64,000 nucleotides of DNA from Nephrocerus scutellatus. Lineage: Eukaryota > Arthropoda > Insecta > Diptera > Pipunculidae. The notes beneath the pieces were generated by a model, which was given only the letters and a program-made list of their open reading frames with translations, ran no database searches and was not told where the DNA came from. Both the position numbers and the translations under genes were made by a program. The stretch lies in assembly GCA_947095585.1 (NCBI GenBank), contig OX352763.1, positions 24,911,462 through 24,975,461 on the forward strand. Direction: 5' to 3'. Each line of letters starts with the position of its first letter. Positions within the stretch are counted from its first letter, which is position 1. Shown here in pieces: positions 1 through 12,105 of this stretch.

Positions 1-930
1 CTTTGATGATGCAATCCGCGCTCGGAGCACTATACCAACTAGCTAGTGGTCCGAGTCGACGTTGGCACCTTGGTACGTTCGTACCATCATCAGGTTCGGG
101 TTGTGGCGGATGGTCTATCATCACGTGGTCTATCTGGTTGCGAGTGGCTCCGGCAGGAGATTCCCAGGTGGCTTTGTGGATATTTTTACGCGCAAATCAT
201 GTACTCGCAACGACCAAAATATTCCTTGCTGCCATCTCTTTGACTCGTTGTCCATTGTCATTAGTGTTCTCGTGTTAGCTATGGGTGCCAATGTACTTCC
301 TGAATACTTGCTTCCATTTTAGCATTCATATCCCCCAGAATGATTTTTACATCATACTGAGGGCAGGCATTGAGTTCCCGTTTGACTGATTCAAAGAATT
401 CTTCTTTTTTATCATCTGGGGAATTATCTGTAGGTGCGTGAACGTTTATGGGGCGTATGTTTTTAAATCTGCCCCACAATCTGCTTTAAAGCAACGGTGG
501 GTTTCATTCTTTTGCTGATTAGAAATCTCCATCCCATCTTACATGACAGCTGTCATATATCATACTATGATTTTTGTAAGACACCATTCCCCGTCCACCG
601 CATATCATGAATTGCGGTTATGTCAGCATGTTATTTGGTCAGGTTATCGGCTAGCTGCTGTGCAGCTCGAGCGCTATACAATGAGCGTACGTTCCATGAG
701 AAAATTTTTAAATCGTTTAGCCGTTGTCGTTGCCGTGATTTGGGTGACTTGGGGCTCCGTAATAAAGTTTAACTACGGGCGAGTTAATTGGCCTCGCGCC
801 AACCTCATTTTGAAGGGTCTAGCCCGATCATTTAGCTTTTCCTGTATTTGAGGAAAATTACAAGCGGCCACCACGTGGAGGTTTGATCGCACTTCCACCA
901 GTCAGAGGTAGTTACGGCCACAATGCAATT
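1..930 (-). mobile_element. LINE-B copy, endonuclease region, running off the left edge
   Basis: Remnant of a non-LTR retrotransposon of the CFDP2-like (RTE-related) type, read on the minus strand. From about 480 down to 1 the minus strand encodes pieces of an apurinic-like endonuclease. They include INVHAPTDNSPDDKKEEFFE, the catalytic-site motif ILGDMNAK, and near the edge DSDH (codons at about 46-57), the usual C-terminal endonuclease box, followed by a stop. The stretch 820-930 matches the reverse complement of about 49,970-50,080, so this is the same family as the 50.0-51.7 kb copy but inverted. The RT part would lie beyond the window. Stops and frame changes show it is dead. Confidence 0.8.
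279..479 (-). pseudogene. LINE-B endonuclease fragment
   Basis: A 66-codon open stretch of the endonuclease domain, containing the conserved NVHAPT and GDMNAK motifs of CFDP2-like endonucleases. GDMNAK carries the metal-binding Asp. The enzyme nicks target DNA to prime reverse transcription. The frame is lost on both sides, and the expected NG(I/L) and TF.H motifs downstream are not in frame. The first Met is internal to the domain, so it is not a real start. Confidence 0.75.
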
Positions 931-2844
931 CCGAAGCATTTTGTGTTATTCGCCATATTCTGCTGATGTCTGACCGCCATGATGAGGATGCTCTATTATA
1001 AGTATCACGAAAAATACCAATAAAATCAAAGCAGTTCTTTCAATGGCTTTGGAAAGTAATAAAAGGATATCAGACTACAGATGACAGCTTGTTGAATGTC
1101 TTCTATTTCTATATTGAAATTATCGCTGGAACTTCTTTAAGAGTGAAGACATTTAATTACCACTTTATAGCACTCATCCAAACGTTAAGTTTTCTCTCTG
1201 TGGTACGTACTCACGAGTCTGTGTTTTCCCCCTAATGTTGATACTTCGCAAAATGGAATTTATTGTTTGCTCCTTGAAGTCACGATTGAATCACTTAAGC
1301 TGCAAAATCATTGAGCTCCTGGCATTGATTATTATTGACGTCTTCAACACTTGTGTGCACGTAAATCATCATGATGAACATTGCCGTTTCGAGAGCTTGA
1401 AGATGAAGATTCGTTTATCAGACTGACTGACAGTCTCCATCGACTAATTCGAAAACTTTTCCCCACACAGAATAATTGTTCCGAACAAATTGTGGCTTAG
1501 ATTTCAATGAGGAAGGATTTGTTGTTTGTTCGTTTCTTTATGTATATTGCTAATTGAAAATGCAGTTCATTTCTAGATAAGTAATAATGAACAATGCAAT
1601 TAACTCTTTATTTGTACTGCATTTAATCAATTAAAGAGCGATTTAATAACTTCGAGGAAAGAACATCTATTTAATTATAATATTTGTACCAATTGACAGT
1701 AGCAGTAGTAGATTCCATATTAAGTCAACATTGTCCCTCTGTCCATCATCGATATCCCAGCCATTAGCCGATCGGATACCGAGCGCTTAGAATGAAAATC
1801 ATCACAGTACGGACGTAAATTTCCTCTTCAATTTAATATCAAATGTCAAAGTTAGCTATATTACAGGATGAGCAAACAAATGTTAACCTGTTGCACTCGC
1901 ATACCAATAAATGGTAAACATTAAACAAATATCCAGGCATGAGAAATGGTTGGATTTTTTAGTCGTAATTCTTTGTAGCAATATTGAGGATACCATTTTC
2001 TTGATAACAGGGTTAGCATAAGCTACAACATTTTTTCGCCTCCTTCTTCTGTCTTGTCTTGAGCTTTGCGTGTTGCTTCCGCAGTCGTGCTCGAGTATTC
2101 TCCTCTTATAAAAACGATCTTATCATAGTAATAGCAAACGGATGCATTCCAATATACGAGTACGTACGCTAAGCGGCATGCTGCGAAAATTTTATTGGAC
2201 ATGTGAATAGCACGTACGGTAAAAAAGGACAGTAACTGATGTTGCAAAAGGACACATGCATGACAAATATGGAAAGAAGAAGAAATGCATGGCAAACGTT
2301 CTCGGACGTGACTGGATTTTTAAACAAAACGTTAGCACAAAAGGTCTTCAACTGAAGAAATTTTTTCTTTTTTTTTTTTGTTTTTGCTAAGGAAATGTTA
2401 TACGAAAGTAAGGACATGTATAGTATCAGGATAATAACACAATAGGGTACGAGTATATGTGATTTGATTTATTTTAGATGCGTTTCAGCGATATTGAACA
2501 AAAAGGAACCTGACATCGTCATCGGCGAGCTTTTTTTAAGACGTATCAGGATATTGGAGCATTCGAGTTTTTGTCAAGTAGAGGATGTTGGTACGAGTGT
2601 GTGAATTGTGATCATATATAAAAATAAATTACAAGTTTCAACCTATTACTTCCGGCATATACTTTCCGCGCCGGTGAAATTCATTCAAATTCACATGACA
2701 CCAGGGCAGTTTGATAAGTCAGTGAGTTTTTGTACAGTAACTTTAAATGCACTGCACTGCTCCTGGAAACTGCCATCTATTAATAGACTACTGGTAGAAA
2801 AGCTGCACTGTTTGGTGCGGTTTACATGCTGATGGCATCATATT
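931..2844. other. AT-rich sequence without recognised genes
   Basis: Open frames here are at most 90 codons, lie on both strands and resemble no family I know. The sequence contains homopolymer A/T runs and copies of the heptamer TACGAGT at 2155, 2448 and 2592. No element ends were recognised. It is most simply intergenic or intronic DNA. Confidence 0.5.
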
Positions 2845-3270
2845 ACCTTATTTCATCAAAAATGAGGCCGGAATTCGCGTTACAGTCAATGAAGATCGTT
2901 ACCATGCCATGATCAATGATTTTTTGTTCAAAAATATCGTCCGGACTGATCCGGACGTGATGTAGTAGCAGTACGTGCCATACGACGACAGCAACCATCG
3001 ACTTATTGAAATCAAAATTTGGCGATAAGTTGATTTCGAAAAATGGACCTGTCAATTGGCCTCTAAAACCTCTCGATTATTTGCAATGCGGCCACATAAT
3101 GTCACTGGTTTATGCTGGTAATCCAGAAAAAAAACACGATTTGGACGGACGCTAACCTTGTTTGTGTTATTTGTGACAAAGTGGACCAAAATTGGATGTT
3201 CAGAATGCGCTTCGTCACGAATAGCCACGGTGGCCATATGCCAGAAAATGATCTTTCGAATGAACAAGAA
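2845..3270 (+). mobile_element. Tc1/mariner-superfamily (IS630-type) transposase, C-terminal half, decayed
   Basis: Read in changing plus-strand frames, this resembles the C-terminal half of a DDE transposase. It shows VTVNEDRYHAMINDFL, then CHTT.ATIDLLKSKFGDKLI, SKNGPVNWP, LKPLDY and SLVYAGNPE, and finally RMRFVTNSHGGHMPE near 3205-3245. The normal segment between NWP and PLDY, which holds the third catalytic Asp (CDLTPLD in relatives), is missing, so the copy could not be active. It matches 55,735-55,980 and is related to the element at 46.5-47.6 kb. No terminal repeats were found. Confidence 0.7.
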
Positions 3271-4165
3271 CTTCGTTACATTTTTTGTGTTATTTTTTTA
3301 CTTTTTCAAGTTCAATTGGTATTAATGAACACTCTTTATATAAAGTTGTATCTAACCTAAAAAATAGTAAACTGTTAGTCTTTTACTTATATCTTTCGTT
3401 TATTATGATAAGCAAACTGCTCATTAGTTATCCAACTAGTTGTACAGTGTCAACAAGTGTATTTATTCATGGTTTACGTATAAGTTATTGTGTTTGAATT
3501 TGTTTCGTATACGTGATATTAATAACAGAAATAATTGAAAACAGATGAAGTGATAGTAAAGATATAAGAAGAAGAAGAATGACAGTAAAAATAAAAAATA
3601 AAAGAAGAAAGCGGCTGTCTGCTTCCAGTGTCGATATCGGGATATTGAAGTTTTGAACGATAACGACGATGATCTAGCGATGAATGACACTGAACTGAAA
3701 ATATCCAAAGGTTCTATTTGGCTAAATCGATTTGGAATGATGATAAGCTACCCGCTGCGAATTTTCATACGAAAAGTAAACCAAATCTTATCATCCAACT
3801 CTACCGAAATCCCTTTATTCATCCTCAACAGTTATGTGTCAAGCCCACTTATGGCAACCCATCGATCTGGGTAAATGGAACCAACTCGAATGCCGGTTGT
3901 GTAAGTAGATGTTTTGTCCTTCAATGGAACCTTATGTAAACGATCCATATCCACTTTCTTTTTGGTATTAAGATGTCTACTTGTTCCTGTCCCATTCTCG
4001 TACAAAGTTCGCAGAGATATGATTTGGTCAGATGATGCTAAGACACCTAATAACGAAGGATTGCAGCTTCTTAGTGACTATTTTAAACACCTTTCAAGTA
4101 ATGCACCCATACATTAGTACTTATACCACATTGCATTGCATACTTATAATAACATTGCATTTCTT
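3271..4165. other. Gene-free AT-rich stretch with purine-rich patch
   Basis: No recognisable coding sequence. A purine-rich tract with AAG repeats lies at about 3565-3612. Small overlapping open frames of up to 82 codons look random. Confidence 0.45.
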
Positions 4166-4169
4166 TTTT

Positions 4170-4725
4170 TGGTCCAACAAACCGAACATAGCTCCTCCAT
4201 AGCAATCCTCCAACTTACATTTTGGTCGATGCCGCCATTTCGGCTGAGACAATTCTTCTTGAATTGAGAAACCGGTCCTGGTCAGAAATATATTTACTTG
4301 AAATGTGGAATTTGAAATGCTGAGAGTTTTTGTTTAGACTATGTTTATCATCAGTCTGACTTTTCTATGAAGCCTTTTGATGTAGGTCCATAATTTGGTG
4401 CGAAAGAAAGTAAATATCGTCAGCGTAGTCCAAGTCCTTTAGGAGAAAATATGTTGTTAAGACATCACGAAAAATATGAGTGGTAACAGTATGCAGCCCC
4501 ACTACGAATTGCAAAGTCTTCTAATATCTGCCTTTGTATAAGCGTGACATTATAATACCCTTGTCGTATTTCTGTTCATTTTTCGGCTATTAGTTCCTCT
4601 CTTGCGTAAGCAATGTCAGGCAAAATCTTGGTGCCTTGTCAAAATCAATGAAGAGCAGGTGAAGTGTTCTAAAATAATCCGCAAGGCTTATAAAGTCAAT
4701 CCTGCGTGGCAACCTGACTGTTAGG
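4170..4725 (-). mobile_element. Highly decayed LINE reverse transcriptase palm
   Basis: The minus strand encodes RTLHLLFIDFDKA at about 4631-4670, which is RT motif A with its catalytic Asp. Further on it encodes LDYADDIYFLS with the YADD active-site box at 4416-4427. Both motifs resemble LINE-A (compare LHLLF.DF.KAFD and YADDICLLS in the 11.5 kb copy). The sequence between them has several stops and frame changes. It is the most eroded LINE-A-like copy in the window, although both catalytic boxes survive. Its ends cannot be placed exactly. Confidence 0.65.
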
Positions 4726-6645
4726 CTTCGAGATTTAAAGCTGGATAAACTTGGATTCATTATAGAACAAGTCTAGCTGTTTAAGCAAACAGATGCCTTT
4801 CCTCTCCAATTCCCATACTCCATCAGATTACCTTCTTTGGAATCTTATCAATAATACTCTGATAAACTCTCAATGCTTGGACAAGTTTTGTAGAGATACT
4901 ATTAAACTTTGAACGATAATTTTAAACGAAAATGACAGGATTTTCAAGAATAAAACTAATTTTGATCTCCTCTTTATAACTCAATTAGCTTTTCCCGGGC
5001 GCTCCACCACCCTCACACATAAATCCCTGACTTGACTTCACTACTTCGGGGTGTACTATTGTCTAAACCTAAACAAACCGCCACCTCGATCGTATTCGCA
5101 CTATGTGGTTTACCAAAATTTTGTTAAGATGCATATTCTGTGAATTCACATATTCAGCTCAACACAGAATGTCATTATGATCGACCGTTTTTTTTCGTCG
5201 GCTTTAGGTGTTTAGTTACAACATTGGGACAATATATAGCCTATGTTCACCCTGAAAGTCCATTCTAAATATTGGTGAAAGAAGTTATGAAATCGGTTAA
5301 GTAGTTTCAAAGATTACCTCCTACACACAAACCAACATTACCTCTTTATAATATTAGTATATATGTATATGTAGATAAAAAAAAGAACCAACTATCGGTC
5401 ATGGAGCTGCCTAGTGTAAAAATACCTTTGCAGGTGGGGAATTTTACTCCAAGCGACGCGACAGGAGTGGGTTAATAGACTTTTCTCGCAAAATCCTTTT
5501 TCTAAATAAAGTATCTCATATCTAATAACACAATCGGAGTCAAATGTTAACAAATTAGTAGTAATTAGTAGTAGTATTAATCTCCCATGTAGTTGCCTTA
5601 AATAATAAACTTCAGTAAATCTAAGTCGGGAAGTACGCGGGAGGATAATAGAGTGTTAAACAAATTCTATCAGAAGATCAGAGACTAGCGCTTTAGGGAT
5701 ATAAATTCGTATTGATTCCACTCCTCCATCCACAGAGATGGTAAAGTGAATTACTGGAACCTTTGTTTTTTTGTTTGTAAAACTCGTCTATTTCCTGAAA
5801 AACTTTTCATCATGTTGATGCAAATAAGTTTATTTCTACGATTGCATTTTTCTGCTGAATTTCCTTGAATTCTCCTCCAACATATACTCGTAATTCGATT
5901 TAAATAACCAAACTGTCACCAACTTAAGTATAAACTTTTAGTTAAATTTTTAACTTCTCGTAGTGCAGAGGCAGAGGATGATAGACTCACAGGAGCTGTA
6001 TAACTGCATGCATGAATGCGCCATCGATGTGTGTTACTACCACAATGCGGAAGATAAATCAAATGGAAAACTTTTCACGTACGGAAATTCATTTTAGTTA
6101 TTTTTCTTTTTTCTACAAAAAAAAAACGTTTTTCTCTCTTCAATCGGAGGAAAAAATTAAATACAAGGCGTAATTATTGACCCAGTCTGTCTGCCTTTTT
6201 CAGGCATCGGAATGAAAGAGCGGATTCTGAAAACTGGTTGATGTTTTCAAGGGGTTTCATTATTTTTAAGAAAAAATCCCATGTAAATTCTCGAATAACC
6301 AAAATATACGCTTACGAGTATACTGAATTCCACTGAAACACATGCGAAGCACTGCGTGCTTTTGTAATTATAACAACCACCAAATCGTAACGCAGCGCTG
6401 CACACACAGTCCTTATAGGATGCGTGATATGATGCGTTATATGGAATGATTTTTAAAATATATGTATGGGAACCCCCCGACCCCGGGTCCCGATTACTAC
6501 CAAATTTTAGAAGAGAGTGTTATAACCGGAAATACACATCTGTTTCAATAAAATCGGGTTTTAGGAAGTGGATTACAAATTTATCACAATATTTGGAGAG
6601 CCAGCCAGCCTCAAACAAACAAACGCAGAGCAACAGACCTCAGGG
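4726..6645. other. Gene-free stretch, possible old repeat debris
   Basis: No coding sequence recognised. Around 5225-5365 there is a run ending ACCTCTTTATAATATTAGTA, of a type often seen at the 3' ends of insect repeats, but I could not assign a family. A GC-rich patch of CCCCCGACCCCGGG type lies near 6475. Confidence 0.4.
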
Positions 6646-6649
6646 CTGA

Positions 6650-7065
6650 GGTGCTGGTGATGATACTCGTATGATAAAAAGTGGTATAGCACTGCGACGC
6701 ATGTGGATCTATGGCGCTTCCCCCTGTCTAGTGCTTTAGGGACAGTTAATGCCCGTCCTTAGAGCACCCCTCCAATGGTTCTTAACAATATAATGATATG
6801 GAGTGGGTGCAGTGAATGTCGCACAGACTCGGAGATTTCGTGGGTTCCCATGTCGTCTCTTCTCTGCCCTAGTTTCTCGTTTCTTTAGGTTTTTTAGGGA
6901 GGACTCCTACGTCCATGCCTTCTGCATTCTTTGATCCATCCGTATACAAATTTATGGCTCCCGGATGTATCTGGTTGACAGTTTCAGCTCTGAATACCTT
7001 CTTGGTATTCATTATGATTTTAAAGTTCTTCTTGAATTCAAGCTTTTGCACCAAGGCTAACAAAG
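6650..7065 (-). mobile_element. LINE-R3 3' end with RNase H start, internally deleted
   Basis: The minus strand reads AINLYTDGSKNAEGMDVGV (about 6900-6965), the first catalytic strand of an RNase H domain. It then passes directly into 3'-terminal sequence. The stretch from about 6850 down to 6660 matches plus-strand 24,200-24,410 (shared CTGCGCGACATTCACT-like and ACTGTCC.AAAGCAC motifs, then TTTTTATCAT). The remaining RNase H and the zinc-knuckle tail present in other copies are missing, so this is an internal deletion. It is the same family as 23,650-24,440 in inverted orientation. Confidence 0.65.
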
Positions 7066-7206
7066 TGGGTTTAAAAATTAACGTTTAAAAACAAAACTAC
7101 TTCGCGTTAACGCCATAGTGGAACATGTGATTTCTCGCTTGACGGACACCATATAGAGGAAGTCTTTGGCAGCTGGATGTAAAAAAATGGTGGTGCTGAC
7201 TCGGAT

Positions 7207-7659
7207 GTGTGCTCTCGTGTAAACAAGGCAAGACACTCCTATTGTATGCTAAATAATATCTGGAACTCCTCGCAAATCGCCCGGTATATTAAGCTAACGA
7301 TCTTCAGATCTAACGGTCTCTCAGTACTCTTGTATGGCTGCGAAACATGGAAAGTCGCAGAGTCAATTGCGACGCGCCTCCAAGTCTTCATCAACAAGTG
7401 CTTAAGGAGGATACTGAGAATAAGATGGCCGGACATTATCACCAATCAATACTTGCTGAGAGTAACGCAGCAGGAAGCAATCGCGATCCCCATCAGACGA
7501 CGAAAATGGAGCTGGATTGGCCACACTTTGAGAAAGCCAGCGGACGATATTACGAAACTAGCGCTCGACTGGAATCCACAAGGAAGCCGTCGAGTTGGCC
7601 GTCCTAGCAAGACATGGAAAAGGACAATAGAAGAGGAAGCAAGATCCCAGGGGGGCTGA
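7207..7659 (+). pseudogene. LINE reverse transcriptase C-terminal domain
   Basis: 150 codons, the longest uninterrupted piece of this domain in the window. Residues about 45-70 hold the thumb motif LLYGCETWKV. Next come a basic FINKCLRRILRIRWPD segment and the signature RRRKWSWIGHTLRKPADD, then GRPSKTWKRTIEEE. This tail is typical of fly LINEs related to CFDP2/endonuclease-reverse transcriptase proteins. It probably helps RNA or DNA binding, but that is inference. The Met start is internal; the catalytic palm is absent. Confidence 0.8.
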
Positions 7660-7748
7660 GTGGCGTCTCTTGAAACCTCAGGCGATAAATCGACTTCATT
7701 GGCGGGCGTTTGTAGAAGCCCTATGATCTAAGAAAGAAAGAAAGAAGA
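7207..7748 (+). mobile_element. LINE-A-like 3' terminal fragment with AAAG tail
   Basis: A 5'-truncated end of a non-LTR retrotransposon. It encodes the post-RT thumb and C-terminal domain and stops near 7660. After about 70 bp of 3' sequence it ends in an AAGAAAGAAAG simple tail at about 7729-7747, as expected for target-primed insertion. Its protein is closest to the piece at 59.3-59.8 kb and related to full LINE-A copies. A short region just upstream (about 7100-7200) may be antisense RT debris. Confidence 0.75.
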
Positions 7749-10740
7749 TCACAAGGCATGCTGGCTAACGGAACCTCTTTGGTTAGTGATTGCACTAATA
7801 CCCTTGCCCTAACATCCGTGAAGCAGCATGCCATGCTCAAACGTAACTTACTTTCCTTGGATTTGCTCTCTACCACTGTTTGTAGTGGGAGTAGTCCAAG
7901 TATTACCTCTATACCCGTTGTGGGGTAGTTTCTCATGCACATACCCCCGACCCCCCAACCAACCAACCAACCACCCCGTGAAGTTTTCAAAATTAGCTAC
8001 ATTTTATTTAAACTTTGCCGATTAGAGAATTTGTATGAAAAATTTTGATGGGCTGGTTTTTTTCTTCTTCTGACCGCGGTCTAATTAAGTCTCGGTCCTG
8101 CTCTACGAAAGTCCACAGTTTTCTTTTCTAAACACTCAAGCAGTCGAATTCATTTACTTCACTTCGGCTTAAAGAAGTGGTAAGTTATGTTTTGCGTGCT
8201 TATGTGTGTTTATTGTAATTCTTGATTAAAGTGTGGATCACAGCAACAGAAGAAATCTTTTCATTGCATATATCTTTGGTTTTCTCCACAGATCAGCAAT
8301 CCGATACTTCCAAAATAAATTTTCCTGGACGGTTCTATTTGTCCAGCGACGTTGTATATCATTTAATATCCGTAGTGATGTTGCTTTTCAGCTTCAACTT
8401 CAATTCAGCCAACGATGCAATCCGAAACTATCAATATCGTTCAATATAGATTTTGCAAATGATAACAATTATTTTAATTTTTAATGACAACATTAATTTA
8501 ACAATTCAATGGCATTGGCATTTTCGTAACAGTATGTAGCCAACATCAATTGATATTTCGGGAATCAAATTTGTTTCTTTAAAGTTGTTTTGTTTGTTGA
8601 CTTATAGAAGAAACTAGTAAGTCAAGATTTGAAGCTCGGTTGTAGAAATAAGAAGGAATGGTGGTCGCCGGATTTTTACCGATATTTAAATTTGCAAAAT
8701 CTCTGTGCAATTGTACAAAATATATCTTTCCATGCTTATGTTGCTATGTTTCATTATGTCTACGCAAGTACGATTGTGTAAGTAATATATATGTTATATG
8801 AAATACACCAACGGAACGGAAAAACTTGAAACTATGCTGCAAAAACCAACCAGACAATTAGTTAGCTTCAATTCATTTGAAGATGTCACTTTATCGGTAA
8901 CTCTTTTCGCAGAAACAATAAAATGTTTATGTTTCCCCTGAATCTGAAACTGCAAGAGTATTCAAGCCATATTACATTTGAATTTAAATTTAAATTTCAT
9001 TGTTTGCCATATACTTGATATTGGTGTATAACAACTTGAAAGGATATGCGGCCGGGCTTTGGCTTACAAGTACAGAAATTTCCATCCATCCACTGCCATT
9101 TCTAATTATTGCAATTGTTTGCGAACAAATTGGGCTTTGCTGAATTCAAAATTTAATTTGAAATATTAACATATTCATTACCTGTATATGTGTGTTTAGC
9201 TGGTGATTGATTTAATCTGCGCTGATTTCTCTGGGGCGTTTAATTTTTAAATGCATTTATTTTCATTATAATTACCATATAATTATTTTTGTATTGTTAT
9301 ATGGATAGATGACAAATTTGGTTTTGGTTTCGCTTGCAAATTCATTAGTTTGATTATGTTAATTAATTATCTTTTGCCAACTATGCCATTTCGGTATTAC
9401 TGCAGGTGTCAATTTCTATTGCTATTTTGGAATATTTTAAATAAATTCAATGATATATAATTATATAATGCTGTAATTATAATGAATTAACAAAAAAGTA
9501 TCCTTTTTGAATTATGTCTATCACATGTAAACGTAGTCAGATTAAAAAGACTGCTAAGAGATGATGGTGTGATTACCTACAAAAGTTAAAGGTAACGCCT
9601 TAGAACTAAGGACGAAATTGAATTAAGTTTTGCTTTGATATTTGTTGCTACCGTAGGAAAAACGTAACTTCATGTATTGATTTCTCCACACAATTTTGTA
9701 TGGCTACCAAGTTGGTTTAGTGAATTTTGTAGTGACGAATGACGTTTTTTTGTTCAGTACACCCTATTCCGGTCACTACTGAGGAAATTATGAACAAAAG
9801 TCATAATACCGTGTTGTCCAATTGATGTGTAAAGGTTACAGATGATATTTTCAAAATAGAAATCTTAAACATTTAAGATGACCTACAGAAAATAAGCTAT
9901 CAATGAGATGGTTCCAATATTTGCTTTTCTAATGGGTTTTCCGTTAAAAGCGCCCCATTTTATTTTTGAATTAAAACAGCTTGTGTTTGAAAATATTTAT
10001 AAAAAATTTCTTCGGGTTAGAGTACCATATATGCAGTTAATTGTATGGAATACAACATAATTCAACTGATTTCCACGGAAGCGCCTGCACGAGTCAATGC
10101 GCGCCACCAAATTGTTCATGACTTATTCGTAAATCTAGGCAATATTACGTTCGATTTTGATTCTGAGGTCGTCTCAAGTTTACACAAACACAAAGTAAGA
10201 AGTCCAGAGGCATCAAATAAGACGAAAGAGGCTAGTTTAAAGCTCCATCCACCATCCTATCCATCTAGCGTACCAAAAAACGTGTTATCTTTTCGACAGG
10301 CAACAATAAACTAAGCAACTAATGTACCTACTAATTTTAAGACATTATACTCGTAATAGGGACAAGAGTGTACCAACAGAACAACCAAAAACTTCAAAAA
10401 AAAAAAGACCGCAACGGTCTGTAGTGCCAAAATATTATTATTACATTGTTACGAAAATGTAAATAGGTATCTTTTTATCGCATTGTACATACTCGTATAT
10501 AAGAATAAGCATTGGTATAAATACAGCAACTTTATTGCAGTAAGTTCGTTAATATTTGGAAGTAAACCAGACTAATTAAACGTAGATAGAGCTGCCGCCT
10601 ATGTGAATAATAGAGTGATTAATAAGTAATCACCAGTGTAAATTTTTGAAGTTTCGTTACCGGCTAATTAAAGTTTTAATTTGTCAATTACCGAACTTGT
10701 GTTTTGTTTTTATTTGAAAAATCCATTTCAAATTTTTCCT
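7749..10740. other. Long AT-rich gene-free region
   Basis: About 3 kb without recognisable coding or RNA genes. A short AACC microsatellite sits at about 7958-7974, and ATTTAAATTTAAAT-like runs at about 8985. Open frames are at most 89 codons and unconvincing. It may be the least transposon-disturbed DNA in the window. Confidence 0.5.
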
Positions 10741-10763
10741 TCCTTCTTTCTTTTCTTTATGTC

Positions 10764-11195
10764 CTACATATATCCCCTTGTGGGTCCTTGGGCCTCTACT
10801 ACGCCTACGCGCCATCTTGTGCGGTTTCTGGCAATGAGCTTCAGCTCTCTCCAACTCTTCCCCAATTTCCGTGACCCCTCCTCAACTGTTCTGCGCCCTG
10901 TATTTCTCGGACGACCCATTCTTCTACCATCGTGAGATAACGGATTCCATTGCATTGCGTAGTTTGCTATGGAACTGTCGCCTTTTCGGAGTGGATGACC
11001 AATCCACTGCCACTTCCGTCGTTGGATGGTTGTGCCTATTGGTTCCTGACCCGTTCTCTGGTAAAGATGTTCGTTAGAGATACGGTTATGCCAGAAAACC
11101 CTTAAGATATTCCGTAGGCACCTATTTACGAACGTTTGTAATCTTTTTGTGATAGTAGCGGTTACCTTCCAAGTGCTGCACCCATACAACAGCAC
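10764..11195 (-). pseudogene. LINE-A RT thumb and C-terminal domain
   Basis: 143 codons beginning LLYGCSTWKV, followed by FVNRCLRNILRVFWHNRISN, QRRKWQWIGHPLRK and GRPRNTGRRTVEEG. It ends in ARNRTRWRVG near the element's stop. The normal HTLRK is HPLRK here. The domain follows the RT palm and is common to all LINE-A copies. The reading frame is broken upstream. Confidence 0.8.
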
Positions 11196-11234
11196 AGATT
11201 CAACATTTGAACGGAACAGTCGCAGCTTAGTGTT

Positions 11235-11489
11235 TCAGCTGATCGCATTGCTTCGCCATATCATATCATAACACTGATTTTTGCCGATTAGGTTGACAAA
11301 GTCCTGTTCGGTTCCACCTTCGGTCGAGACAATACTTCCAAGATATTGGAAACTCTCTACTCTCTCCACCGGCTGTCCAGCAATGTTAACTTGAGTTACT
11401 GAGTTAGTGCCGAGCTTGATGATTTTGGTTTTGGCAGTATTAATCTTCAAACCCGCAACATTTGCCTCCCTTTCCACATTTGTTGTCAT
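11235..11489 (-). pseudogene. LINE-A RT palm, post-YADD segment
   Basis: 84 codons of RT after the active site: EANVAGLKINTAKTKIIKL is the conserved GL.IN..KTK motif, and VESFQYLGSIVS is the FKYLG-like motif of the thumb boundary. The frame ends in a lesion before the thumb piece at 11,195. It connects the palm to the C-terminal domain. Confidence 0.8.
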
Positions 11490-11532
11490 TTGGTGCAGCT
11501 ACATAATCCTGGTTGAGAGTAAACAAATGTCG

Positions 11533-12030
11533 TCAGCGTAGTCCAGTTGTAGGAGTCCAACGAATTCCTCCGTTACCAGTAGATAAAGCTGCGCGAAGCA
11601 ACAAAAAGAGTATCGGCGATAGAATGCAACCTTGTCGTACCCCACTTGGTATCTCGAATTCCTCTGACAGCTTTCCTCTATGCAGCACATGACATTTAGA
11701 GCCATCATAGGTTGCTTTAATAATAGCTATTAGTTTATCGGGTATACCTCTCTTGCGCAAGGCGAGCCAGATAAACTGTCTGTTGACACTGTCGAACGCC
11801 TTCTTAAAATCGGTGAACAGCAGGTGCAGTGGTGACCGGAATTCAACGCACTGTTCAATAATGATCCGCAGGGTGTTTATGTGGTCTACACAGGAGGATC
11901 CAGTGCGGAAACCAGCTTGTTCGGCATCGAGTGTATCTTCCAGATGTTCCTTAATTCGCTCAAGTATACTACTTTGGCTATTACCTTTGCAACTGCAGCA
12001 AGAACACAAATGCCTCTCTAGCTTTCGCAC
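11533..12030 (-). pseudogene. LINE-A RT fingers and palm
   Basis: 165 codons covering RT motifs. EHLEDTLDAEQAGFRTGSS is the Q.GFR.G.S fingers motif, LLFTDFKKAFDSVNR is motif A with catalytic Asp, and SGVRQGCILSPILF is motif B. A frameshift separates it from YADD just downstream. The first about 20 codons (MRKLERHLCSCCSCKGN) are frameshifted relative to other copies. Relatives show NWRGI.VL there. Confidence 0.85.
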
Positions 12031-12105
12031 TCCATAAGACTACCTTTTTTAGGGAGCTTGACAATCATTCCCTTCTTTCACTCGTCGGGAATTTGCAAAT
12101 CTTTA

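Larger units (their letters stand above)
10741..12105 (-). mobile_element. LINE-A copy 1, 5'-truncated RT and C-terminal domain
   Basis: Minus-strand non-LTR retrotransposon starting (5' truncated) near 12,105 and ending near 10,741. It ends with an AAAGAAAAGAAAG-type tail just after the last codons. In order it encodes RT fingers and palm, the YADD active site (about 11,525-11,540, intact), the thumb, and the WIGH C-terminal domain. Several frameshifts split it into three main open pieces, annotated separately. It is clearly the same family as 44,958-46,400 and 55,983-57,560. The tail marks the real 3' end. Confidence 0.85.

Noticed and set aside
2480..2620. LADDDV-like antisense match to an RT active-site box
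   Set aside because: No other RT motif appears in any frame on either side. A chance match is more likely.
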